Part shown: positions 1 through 5,985 of the stretch, in pieces
Position numbering within the stretch: position 1 is the stretch's first letter
How the letters are laid out: the number at the start of each line of letters is the position of its first letter
Source: CAZBQG01 sp964493945
GTDB lineage: Bacteria; Pseudomonadota; Alphaproteobacteria; Rhodospirillales; UBA2165
Reading direction: 5' to 3'
Length of the DNA stretch: 6,069 bases
Assembly: GCA_964493945.1 (NCBI GenBank)
Contig: CAZBQG010000256.1
Span: 1 to 6,069 of the forward strand
Position numbers and translations under genes: made by a program
The notes under the pieces: model-generated
Databases searched by the model: none
What the model saw: the letters and a program-made list of their open reading frames with translations, nothing else
Told to the model about the DNA's origin: nothing

Positions 1-38
1 CCAGTGTAGTCGTCTCGAAGCCGTATGCTTGCTGCCAT
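1..38 (-). CDS. IS630-family transposase, N-terminal fragment (runs off the left edge)
   Basis: An ATG at 38-36 on the minus strand opens a frame reading MAASIRLRDDYT to the window edge. This resembles the conserved start of IS630-family transposases (a short hydrophobic lead, then LRDDY/LRxDFD), which precedes the helix-turn-helix DNA-binding region; that DDE enzyme cuts and pastes its own element. An AAAGGAG ribosome binding site sits six bases upstream (51-45) inside a hairpin loop. Only 12 residues are visible, so the family call rests on N-terminal similarity and on the damaged gene beside it. It could be another leftward gene. Confidence 0.5.
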   Translation of the reverse strand, partial: MAASIRLRDDYT

Positions 39-60
39 GGAAAACTCCTTTGTTTTCCAT
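37..60 (-). promoter_or_regulatory. hairpin presenting the transposase ribosome binding site
   Basis: Bases 37-45 and 52-60 form a perfect 9-bp inverted repeat (ATGGAAAAC / GTTTTCCAT) with a 6-base loop. On the minus strand the loop plus one stem base carries the SD sequence AAAGGAG (51-45), and the far end of the stem includes the first two bases of the start codon at 38-36. Folding would partly occlude translation initiation. This fits the low expression common for transposases, but the control role is inferred. Confidence 0.45.
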
Positions 61-81
61 CTTGAATCACGACCAGCCTAA

Positions 82-869
82 CAGACCGTCAATGAGTTAA
101 ACTTTTTGCAGATTAGTATAAGCGGGCCAGAAGGCGCGCCCTGGGTGACCTTTTCAAATTCTTTAGGCACGGATCTTTCCATGTGGGATCCCCAGATGGT
201 GGAACTGGAGAAAGATTTCCGCATCCTGCGCTGTGACAAGCGCGGCCATGGCCAAAGCTCGGTGCCCCCCGGGCCCTATGACCTGGATGATCTGATCATG
301 GACATCGTATCCATCTGGGATGCGTTGGAGATCGAAAAAAGCCATCTGGTGGGCATTTCGGTGGGGAGTGCGACGGCCCTAGGCGTGGTGCTGAACCATC
401 CCCAGCGGGTGGACCGCCTGGCCATTTGTGATGCCGTTGCACCAGCACGCCCGAACACAAAACCCGCTGGGCTGAACGCATCGCGCTCGCCCGGGAAAAA
501 GGCATGGAACCCATGGTGGGCGATCATCTGACCCAATGGTTCACGCCCGCCGCCCATGCGGCCCAAATCCCCGCCCTGGAAGCCATCGGTACCATGATCG
601 CCCGCACGCCCGTGGAGGGTTATGCCGGTTGCGTCAACGGGGTCATCCAGACCGACTACGCGGATCGCCTGGGTGAAATCCAAAGCCCGGCGATTTTCAT
701 TTGCGGCGCCGAGGATGTGGGCGATTTCGTCAAACAAGCCCACCATATGCACGGAGCCGTGGCCGGTTCCCGCCTGGTCATCATTGAGGGCGCCGCCCAT
801 TTGTGCAACCTGGAGAAACCGGAGGAGTTCAACCGGGCGCTCCGTGACTTTCTAACCGATGAAACCTAG
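82..869 (+). pseudogene. pcaD: 3-oxoadipate enol-lactonase-like alpha/beta hydrolase, 5'-truncated and frameshifted
   Basis: PcaD hydrolyses 3-oxoadipate enol-lactone to 3-oxoadipate in the beta-ketoadipate pathway of aromatic catabolism (cytoplasmic). The motif SGPEGAPW then SNSLGTDLSMW (about 115-190) is a hallmark of the family. The nucleophile Ser lies in GISVGS (codon 358-360), the acid is Asp at 714-716 in GAEDVG, and the His is at 798-800 in AAHLCNLEKP, so the triad is complete. The gene is split. The first part stays in one frame to a stop at 529-531. From about 441 homology moves to another frame (STPEHKTRWAERI...GMEP), which ends at 867-869. One missing base between about 435 and 453 explains this, and restoring it gives about 254 residues, near normal family length. 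There is no ATG/GTG start: the frame is open from 82 after a stop at 79-81, and the only start is a TTG at 106 with no SD. The 5' end was probably cut by the adjacent insertion sequence. Alternatives are a sequencing error at the frameshift, or a non-PcaD esterase of the same fold. Confidence 0.8.
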
Positions 870-2578
870 GCCAGTCGGACATCGACGATGGCTGCCTGGC
901 CTCCCTTGACCGCTTCCAGCGCTTTCAGCAGGCCTTCTTCCAAGGCTTCCGGATCCTCAATGGTGATGCCGAAGGCGCCGGAGGCTTCGGCCACTTTCGT
1001 GTAATCGGGGGCGTTGATGAAGGTGCCGTGGAAGGTGTCGGTTTCGACCGCCGTACCTTCCGGATACATTTTCACATGCATGCGCTGCATGGCGGCATAT
1101 TTCTTATTGTTGAAGATGATGATCAGGGTCGGAAGATTGTAATCCCTTGCCGCCCCCAGGCTTTGCAGCACCGGATTGTACAAAAATGCCCCATCGCCGA
1201 TGAGAGTGACCACTGGTTTGTCCGGATTGGCCAGCTTGATCCCCAGGGACAATCCCAGCCCCTGGCCCAGCCCGCCCTGGCGGGTATAGAGGCTTTGCGG
1301 TTCATTCCAGTTTATATGTTCACGGAGCAACGGGGTGTGGGTGGTGACCTCATCCACATAGACCGCGTCATCGGGCATGACGGAGCTGAGCGCGGCACAG
1401 AGCCAGATGGGGTCGATCGTCTTTTTATTGCGGGCTTCGGCTTGCACCGCTTTTTTGCTTTCCACCATCTCGTCATGTGCCTGGGAAAGACGCGCCCGTC
1501 TTTCATTGACGGCGGCGCTGTCCATCCCCGCCGCCTTGGCGGCCTGGGCCAGACCGCTGAGCGTCTGGGCGGCATCGCCTTCCAGATACATGTCGGCTTG
1601 CAGGCTTTGATAGGCCATGTCGTCGCGGTGCGGTGATTCGTCAATGATAACGACCGTGGCATTTGCCGGACGGTTGGACGGCGGATACCAGGGAACCCGG
1701 GTGCGGATCACCACGATCAGATCAGCTTCATCCTTGTAGGGCGCAAAATCGTTCCCCTGATGCATCGGATGGTCTTTTGGGAAGTTGGCAAAAATGGCGC
1801 TCGGGGTTTCGACCACGGGCAGGGCCAGGGAATCGCAGAGATCGACCAGGGCATGGAAGGTTTCCACCTCGCTCCCGGCAGCCTCGGTCAGGATTACCGA
1901 ATTCTTTGCCTTTGCCAGCAGGCCTGCCAGTTTTTCGATATCCTCCGGCGGGCTCAGGGTGCGGGGCTTTGCCGGTACTTGTCTTCCTTCGGGCGGCGGG
2001 GTCCATTCATCCATCAGGGTTTCGGTCGACACGCTCAAATAGGTTGGCCCCATGGGTGTGCGCTGCGACAATTCGCCGGCCCGGATCATGCTTTCAAACA
2101 TGGTGTAGGGGCTGCCCGCCTGGGTGGAAAATTTGACAATAGGCTCGATCAGGCGGGTGGTGCCGCCGACGATGCTTAGATTGCCGATCCACTGCGCGCC
2201 CGGATCGAAGCCGGGCTGTTCGCCATAGGTCATGGATTCGCCCGAAATCACCAGCATGGGGACATTGGCCAGCCAGGCGCCGTGGACACCCATCATGCCC
2301 TGCAACAGGCCTGATCCGGCATGAAGAAGAACCGTCTGCATTTCCCCGGTCACCAGTGTGTAGCCGGCGGCCACATCAACGGCCAGGGTTTCGTGCCAGA
2401 AATCGAGAAATTTGGGACCGTCGGCGCCCCGCTTGATCTGATTGGCCATGGCCTCCCAGACCGGCGCCCATTCCGTGCCCGGCGAAGACAGGATATAGTC
2501 CACGCCTAGCGTGCGGCAGGCCTCTAGTATGGCTTCGCCGCCATCCGATGTGTTTTTTCTGGGCGTTTGGTTTTGCAT
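866..2578 (-). CDS. thiamine pyrophosphate-dependent enzyme, acetolactate synthase superfamily
   Basis: A cytoplasmic ThDP-dependent decarboxylase/carboligase of the IlvB superfamily, 570 residues, the usual length. The N-terminal Pyr domain (about 10-185) has the activating Glu63 in WHETLAVDVAAGY. A central domain (about 210-350) and a C-terminal PP domain (about 385-570) follow. The PP domain carries the ThDP/Mg motif: GDG at 461-463 (Asp462) and NN at 490-491 about 27 residues later. The start at 2578 (MQNQTP) was chosen because GGGAGAG lies 5 bases upstream; an in-frame ATG at 2602 has no SD. No regulatory-subunit gene is visible, and the FAD-site features of true acetolactate synthase are not evident, so branched-chain synthesis is not supported. 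Glyoxylate carboligase has Val in place of the catalytic Glu, so that name does not fit either. Its divergent partner is a metallo-hydrolase, and its 3' end overlaps the pcaD remnant by 4 bp. The substrate (perhaps a 2-keto acid) is unknown. Confidence 0.88.
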   Translation of the reverse strand: MQNQTPRKNTSDGGEAILEACRTLGVDYILSSPGTEWAPVWEAMANQIKRGADGPKFLDFWHETLAVDVAAGYTLVTGEMQTVLLHAGSGLLQGMMGVHGAWLANVPMLVISGESMTYGEQPGFDPGAQWIGNLSIVGGTTRLIEPIVKFSTQAGSPYTMFESMIRAGELSQRTPMGPTYLSVSTETLMDEWTPPPEGRQVPAKPRTLSPPEDIEKLAGLLAKAKNSVILTEAAGSEVETFHALVDLCDSLALPVVETPSAIFANFPKDHPMHQGNDFAPYKDEADLIVVIRTRVPWYPPSNRPANATVVIIDESPHRDDMAYQSLQADMYLEGDAAQTLSGLAQAAKAAGMDSAAVNERRARLSQAHDEMVESKKAVQAEARNKKTIDPIWLCAALSSVMPDDAVYVDEVTTHTPLLREHINWNEPQSLYTRQGGLGQGLGLSLGIKLANPDKPVVTLIGDGAFLYNPVLQSLGAARDYNLPTLIIIFNNKKYAAMQRMHVKMYPEGTAVETDTFHGTFINAPDYTKVAEASGAFGITIEDPEALEEGLLKALEAVKGGQAAIVDVRLA

Positions 2579-2583
2579 GGATA

Positions 2584-2590
2584 CTCTCCC
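2584..2590 (-). promoter_or_regulatory. ribosome binding site deciding the TPP-enzyme start
   Basis: On the minus strand GGGAGAG lies 5 bases before the ATG at 2578. The longer in-frame start at 2602 has nothing comparable, so the shorter 570-residue product is preferred. Confidence 0.6.
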
Positions 2591-2649
2591 GGTGCCAGTC
2601 ATTGGACTGTTAATATGCTATTTTATCCAACATGAAGCCCCCGGCAAGC

Positions 2650-2655
2650 AAGGAG
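2650..2655 (+). promoter_or_regulatory. ribosome binding site deciding the MBL hydrolase start
   Basis: AAGGAG ends 9 bases before the ATG at 2665. The upstream in-frame ATG at 2632 follows AT-rich sequence with no SD, so translation from 2665 is preferred. Confidence 0.6.
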
Positions 2656-2664
2656 ACATTTAGC

Positions 2665-3555
2665 ATGCGCGTCATCATTCTGGGCTCCGGCGGCCCCCAC
2701 CCCGATCCGCAAGCCGGCGGCTCCGCCATGCTCCTCAGCACCGAGGGGCATCATTATCTGATCGATTGTGGCCATGGCGCGACGCAAAGACTGGTGGAGG
2801 CCGGCATCGCGCCTGCCAGCATCAATCATGTCTTCCTGTCTCATATTCATTACGATCATGTGATCGATTTACCTTTGTTCGTATTGTCGTCATGGATCGC
2901 CGAGCGCACGGAGCCTCTCAACATCTTTGGCCCCAAGGGTACGAAGGAGATGGCCGGGCATTTGTTTATTGGCGGCGCCTTCGATGGCGATATAAGGGCC
3001 CGCAGCCAATTTGCCCGCCGTCAGGATAATCTGTTCGCCGTCAAACCCACCGTGACCGAGTTCGGCCGGGGCACCGTATTCGAAAATGAGCGGTTGAAAG
3101 TAACGGCGGCACCTTCGGCCCATGTGGCGGAAGACATCATGCCCTGTTTCGGGCTGCGCTTCGAAGCGGGCGGCAAAAGCATGGTGTTCAGTTCGGACAC
3201 CGCACCTTGCGATGAAATCCGCGCCCTTGCCCAGGACGTGGATCTTTTGATCCATGAATGCGCCATGGATGATGCGACCATCGCGCACCGCAAAAAGACC
3301 AAAGTGGGCATCGTCAATCACACCCCACCTCAGGCGTTGGGTGAGATCGCCGCCGGGGCCCGGGTGAAAAGCCTGGTGGCCATCCATCAGGGTGGCAAGG
3401 AAAGCACCAATCCGGTGCTGGGTGCCATGATGCGCCACTATCTGCCGGACGCCCATTGCGGTCCGGGCTATTTCGTCCAGACCATCGAAGGCATCCGAAA
3501 ACATTATGACGGACCCGTGCGCGTCGCCCAGGACCTGATGCGCATCGATATCTGA
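2665..3555 (+). CDS. metallo-beta-lactamase-fold hydrolase, RNase Z-like (COG1234 type)
   Basis: A 296-residue cytoplasmic metal-dependent hydrolase. Residues 1-15 (MRVIILGSGGPHPDP) are the typical first strand and glycine turn of the RNase Z/ElaC-like branch. The zinc motif HxHxDH is intact at His60, His62, Asp64 and His65. His153 (SAH), Asp178 (SSDTA) and His219 (NHTPP) complete the usual metal set, and His241 (AIHQGG) sits where the last ligand is expected, so both metal sites appear occupied. The start at 2665 gives a protein beginning right at the fold and has AAGGAG upstream; starting at 2632 would add 11 unconserved residues. It is divergent from the TPP enzyme and ends 26 bp before the convergent glycerate kinase. 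Relatives include tRNA 3' endonuclease, arylsulfatases, phosphodiesterases and lactone or ester hydrolases. Its placement among catabolic genes favours a small-molecule substrate over tRNA, but the sequence does not decide this. Confidence 0.85.
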   Translation: MRVIILGSGGPHPDPQAGGSAMLLSTEGHHYLIDCGHGATQRLVEAGIAPASINHVFLSHIHYDHVIDLPLFVLSSWIAERTEPLNIFGPKGTKEMAGHLFIGGAFDGDIRARSQFARRQDNLFAVKPTVTEFGRGTVFENERLKVTAAPSAHVAEDIMPCFGLRFEAGGKSMVFSSDTAPCDEIRALAQDVDLLIHECAMDDATIAHRKKTKVGIVNHTPPQALGEIAAGARVKSLVAIHQGGKESTNPVLGAMMRHYLPDAHCGPGYFVQTIEGIRKHYDGPVRVAQDLMRIDI

Positions 3556-3581
3556 TGGCCGGGGGGATTGGCTGGCTTCGC

Positions 3582-4841
3582 TTATCTGGCGGGAGGCATC
3601 ACCAGAATAGCCCGGAAATCCCCCACATTGGTCAGTGTGGGCCCGGTCACGATCAAATCCTTGAGCTTTTGGAAAAATCCATAACTGTCATTGTTGTCCA
3701 GATATGTCTGGGCTTGCATTCCGGCAGCCCGGGCGCGGGCCAATATGTCCGGGGTGATCAGGGCGCCCGCATTATCCTCTGATCCATCTATTCCGTCCGT
3801 GTCGCAGGCCAGGGCATAAATATTGGGCGCGCCATCGAGCGCCAAAGCCAGTGCCAACATAAATTCCCCGTTGGGCCCGCCCCGGCCATTACCCTTGAGG
3901 TTGACCACCGTCTCGCCGCCGGACAGCAAGACACAAGGCCCGGCTGCCCCCAGTGCCAGACCGGCCATTTCCACCGCCACTTCCCGCGCCTCGCCCTGGA
4001 TGCCGTCTCCCAGAATTTGCGCCCGATAGCCCGCCCGTTCCGCAATCCGGGCGGCTGCTTCCAGGGCATGGGCTGGCCTGGCGATGATCCTGGTGTCGGC
4101 ACAGGCCAAACGTTCATCGCCGGGCTTGGGCGTCTCCTCCAGGCCGGCCTCCAGATGCCGCCGGACGGGAAGGGGTGCCTGGATTTCATATTTGGCCAGC
4201 ACGTCCAAGGCATCCTTGAAATTTGTCGGATCACCCACCGTCGGGCCGCTGGCAATCACTGCCGGATCGTCGCCCGGCACGTCTGAGATAAGCAGGGCAT
4301 GGACCCGGGCGGGATGGGCGGCGATTGCAAGCCTGCCGCCCTTGATGGCCGAGAGATGCTTGCGCAGGCAGTTGATTTCGGAAATATCGGCGCCGCATGC
4401 CAGAAGGTCCCGGGTCAGCGCCTGTTTGTGGCTGAGGGAAAGCCCCGGCGCCGGCAGGGATAAAAGGGCAGAGCCGCCCCCCGATATGAGGCAGATGAGC
4501 AGATCATCCGCGCCAAGCTCCGATGCGATCCGGAAGATTTCCCCTGCCGCCCGCTCACCGCTTTCATCGGGCACGGGATGGGCGGCTTCGATGACGCGGA
4601 TATTCCGGGTCTCCACCCCATGGCCATGGCGGGTCACCACCAGCCCGGAAAGCTCGCCGGACCAATGGCGTTCCAGCACTGCCGCCATGGCGCCGGATGC
4701 CTTGCCGGCGCCGATCACCACCGTCTTTCCGGCGGGCGGGCGGGGCAGATGATCCGGTAGGCAGCGCTCCGCCGTTACACTTGCGATGGCGCCTTCGAAC
4801 ATTTGGCGCAATAACCTGACGGGTGGGTCTTCTTCGGCCAT
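3582..4841 (-). CDS. glycerate 2-kinase (MOFRL family)
   Basis: Phosphorylates D-glycerate with ATP to 2-phosphoglycerate, feeding lower glycolysis. It is the GckA/TtuD type (DUF4147 plus MOFRL) used in the serine cycle and in tartrate or glyoxylate assimilation. The 419 residues match the family length. The N-terminal domain shows VVIGAGKASGAM (41-52, with the conserved Lys47), LISGGGSALLSLP (118-130), INCLRKHLSAIKGGRLA (156-172) and ISDVPGDDPAVIASGPTVGDPT (185-206). The C-terminal MOFRL domain (about 303-415) shows LSGGETVV, GNGRGGPNGEF (317-327), CDTDGIDG, YLDNNDSYGFF and VTGPTLTNVGD. Gly325 stands where Gln or Thr is common in the GRGGxNxE motif; this is probably tolerated. The start at 4841 (MAEEDPP) has AAGGA 8 bases upstream. 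The frame stays open another 68 codons upstream, but that extension overlaps the divergent gene and has no family similarity. It forms a pair with the divergent hydroxypyruvate reductase, whose product is its substrate. Confidence 0.93.
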   Translation of the reverse strand: MAEEDPPVRLLRQMFEGAIASVTAERCLPDHLPRPPAGKTVVIGAGKASGAMAAVLERHWSGELSGLVVTRHGHGVETRNIRVIEAAHPVPDESGERAAGEIFRIASELGADDLLICLISGGGSALLSLPAPGLSLSHKQALTRDLLACGADISEINCLRKHLSAIKGGRLAIAAHPARVHALLISDVPGDDPAVIASGPTVGDPTNFKDALDVLAKYEIQAPLPVRRHLEAGLEETPKPGDERLACADTRIIARPAHALEAAARIAERAGYRAQILGDGIQGEAREVAVEMAGLALGAAGPCVLLSGGETVVNLKGNGRGGPNGEFMLALALALDGAPNIYALACDTDGIDGSEDNAGALITPDILARARAAGMQAQTYLDNNDSYGFFQKLKDLIVTGPTLTNVGDFRAILVMPPAR

Positions 4842-4911
4842 CTGGCATTTCCTTTTGCGCCGGGGCGGAGACTTCAATAGCATGCCGGACGAATTGGACA
4901 GGAGCAAGAGC
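4842..4911. promoter_or_regulatory. short divergent control region between glycerate kinase and hydroxypyruvate reductase
   Basis: Only 40 bp (to the ATG at 4882) or 70 bp (to the GTG at 4912) separate the two start codons, so the promoters must overlap each other or extend into the coding regions. GGCAT at 4844-4848 is repeated inverted as ATGCC at 4882-4886. No convincing -35/-10 pair was found on either strand. Joint regulation of the two genes is inferred from the geometry. Confidence 0.35.
4900..4904 (+). promoter_or_regulatory. ribosome binding site favouring a GTG start for hydroxypyruvate reductase
   Basis: AGGAG ends 7 bases before the GTG at 4912, textbook spacing. The competing ATG at 4882 has only CGGAG at 4866-4870, 11 bases away. 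Confidence 0.5.
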
Positions 4912-5907
4912 GTGAGCCCCAGTGGGACAATAAGTGAGGCAACCGGCGAAACTGGCATCGTTTTCCTGGACCGGGCGACCATCTCGCCCGAAACCCGGTT
5001 GCGCGCCCCAAATTTCCCCCACCGCTGGACCGAATATGACGCCACTCACCCGGACGAGATCGTTGAACGCTGCGCCGGCGCCCATATCGTCATCGTCAAC
5101 AAGGTCCCCATGAGCGCGGAACATATCAACGCCCTACCCGGTCTGATGATGATCGCCGTTTCCGCCACCGGGACCGACAAGATCGACCTGGCGGCCTGTG
5201 AGGCGCGGGGCATCGTGGTTTCCAACATCCGGGGCTACGCGCTGAATACGGTTCCGGAACATACCTTCGCACTTATTCTGGCGCTGCGCCGAAGCCTTTT
5301 GTCTTACCGGGATTCGGTCGATCAGGGGGCCTGGCACAAATCCGGAAAGTTTTGCTATTTCGATTATCCCATCCATGATCTGGCCGGCGCCCGCATGGGG
5401 ATCATCGGCAAGGGGGCCATCGGCGGCGCCGTCGCCAATCTGGCCCAGGCCTTCGGCATGGAAGTGCAATACGCCGGGCGCCGGGGTGACGCCCAATCAG
5501 CGCCGGACCGCGTCCCCTTCGAAGAGGTGCTGGAGACCAGCGATATCCTGTCACTCCATTGCCCCCTGACGCCCGAAACCAAGGGCTTGATCGGCGGCGG
5601 GGAATTCGCCCGCATGAAGCGCCGCCCCTTGCTGATCAACACGGCCAGGGGCGGGCTGGTGGATGAACAAGCTCTGATCCGGGCTCTGGATGAGGGCCTG
5701 ATTTCAGGTGCCGGCTTCGATGTGGCGACCGAAGAGCCAGCCCCGCCCGATCATGCATTGTTGACCCTCACCGGACGCCCCAATTTCATTCTCACCCCCC
5801 ATGTGGCCTGGGCCAGCGCCCAGGCCATCCAGGCCCTAGCCGATCAGTTGATTGATAATATTGATGCCTTCCAGGCGGGCGCCCCGGTCAATCTGGTAAC
5901 CCCTTAG
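4912..5907 (+). CDS. hprA: hydroxypyruvate reductase / glycerate dehydrogenase (D-2-hydroxyacid dehydrogenase family)
   Basis: Reduces hydroxypyruvate (and probably glyoxylate) to D-glycerate with a nicotinamide cofactor in the cytoplasm. There are 331 residues from the GTG. The substrate-binding domain is split (about 15-115 and 300-331) around a Rossmann domain (about 116-299). The cofactor loop is GKGAIG at 166-171. Catalytic residues are Arg246 (INTARGG), Glu275 (TEEP) and His297 (TPHVAWAS). The HVAWAS ending followed by ADQLIDNIDAF is characteristic of the HprA glycerate dehydrogenase branch rather than SerA or lactate dehydrogenase. The second Rossmann strand ends in AGRR (188-191) with no acidic residue, which suggests NADPH use or dual specificity (inference). 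The GTG at 4912 was chosen for its AGGAG at ideal spacing; an ATG at 4882 would give 341 residues and is a real alternative. Either leaves a short N-terminal extension before the core GIVFLDRATIS. It is divergent from glycerate kinase, the next enzyme. Confidence 0.9.
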   Translation: MSPSGTISEATGETGIVFLDRATISPETRLRAPNFPHRWTEYDATHPDEIVERCAGAHIVIVNKVPMSAEHINALPGLMMIAVSATGTDKIDLAACEARGIVVSNIRGYALNTVPEHTFALILALRRSLLSYRDSVDQGAWHKSGKFCYFDYPIHDLAGARMGIIGKGAIGGAVANLAQAFGMEVQYAGRRGDAQSAPDRVPFEEVLETSDILSLHCPLTPETKGLIGGGEFARMKRRPLLINTARGGLVDEQALIRALDEGLISGAGFDVATEEPAPPDHALLTLTGRPNFILTPHVAWASAQAIQALADQLIDNIDAFQAGAPVNLVTP

Positions 5908-5924
5908 CCGGTTTTTGCCGGCTA
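5905..5924 (+). terminator. hairpin at the hydroxypyruvate reductase stop codon, possible terminator
   Basis: A perfect 7-bp inverted repeat TAGCCGG / CCGGCTA with a T-rich 6-base loop begins at the TAG stop itself. No run of T follows the stem, so it is not a textbook Rho-independent terminator. A weaker 4-bp hairpin (GGGC 5939-5942 / GCCC 5949-5952) follows. Termination or mRNA 3'-end protection is plausible. Confidence 0.4.
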
Positions 5925-5957
5925 TTCGCCTAAAGAATGGGCGGATTTGCCCTGCGA

Positions 5958-5985
5958 TTGATAATGAGAAAAAACATTATATAAG
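5958..5985 (+). promoter_or_regulatory. putative sigma-70 promoter for a downstream gene
   Basis: TTGATA (5958-5963) and TATAAG (5980-5985) each match five of six consensus bases and are separated by 16 bases, in an AT-rich stretch unlike the rest of the window. Transcription would start near 5992, about ten bases before the ATG at 6002, giving a very short or leaderless message. Confidence 0.45.

Larger units (their letters stand above)
1..81 (-). mobile_element. right-hand end of a probable IS630-family insertion sequence (partial)
   Basis: The leftward reading frame starting at 38 has an N-terminus like IS630 transposases, so the bases between that start and the neighbouring pcaD remnant should contain the terminal inverted repeat. 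IS630/Tc1-type elements insert at TA dinucleotides (established knowledge). The TA at 79-80 is a good candidate junction, because pcaD-like coding sequence (reading TVNELNF) begins just to its right. The TA at 98-99 is an alternative. The other end of the element lies outside the window, so neither the inverted repeat nor the target duplication can be confirmed. The boundary is an inference. Confidence 0.45.
2579..2664. promoter_or_regulatory. divergent promoter region between the TPP enzyme and the MBL hydrolase
   Basis: This 86-bp gap must hold the promoters of both divergent genes. Its core (about 2610-2627) is strikingly AT-rich against GC-rich flanks. It contains a perfect inverted repeat CAGTC-ATTG-GACTG (2596-2609) and a smaller one, AATA-TGC-TATT (2612-2622). 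No -35/-10 pair with ideal spacing was found on either strand; TTGGAC at 2602-2607 is the nearest -35-like element. The repeats could bind a shared regulator, which is inference only. Confidence 0.4.

Noticed and set aside
58..60. Alternative minus-strand start at 60 for the leftward gene
   Set aside because: It is in a different frame from the transposase-like reading, has no SD, and its product resembles nothing known.
429..460. Programmed ribosomal frameshift joining the two lactonase parts
   Set aside because: No slippery heptamer or stimulatory structure is evident, the enzyme family is not known to use frameshifting, and the gene is damaged at its 5' end as well.
276..800. Minus-strand frame of 174 codons opposite the pcaD remnant
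   Set aside because: It is a shadow of the lactonase coding sequence, with a composition and order that mirror it, and has no family features.
1028..1636. Long plus-strand open frame of about 200 codons opposite the TPP enzyme
   Set aside because: It lies wholly antisense to a well-supported gene, has no SD and shows no recognisable family; open antisense frames are expected in GC-rich coding DNA.
866..2578. Naming the TPP enzyme glyoxylate carboligase from its proximity to glycerate genes
   Set aside because: The N-terminal sequence does not resemble Gcl and the catalytic Glu is present, whereas Gcl has Val at that position.
3556..3581. Bidirectional terminator between the MBL hydrolase and glycerate kinase
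   Set aside because: The 26-bp gap contains a G run and short direct repeats but no stable stem followed by T residues on either strand.
4084..4752. Plus-strand frame of 222 codons opposite glycerate kinase
   Set aside because: It is antisense to a gene with many conserved motifs, is rich in Ser, Arg, Pro and Ala as expected of a shadow frame, and has no SD.
4842..5045. N-terminal extension of glycerate kinase with a hydrophobic stretch that could look like a membrane anchor
   Set aside because: The extension overlaps the divergent dehydrogenase, is absent from the family, and the internal ATG at 4841 has a clear SD; the hydrophobic run is an antisense artefact.
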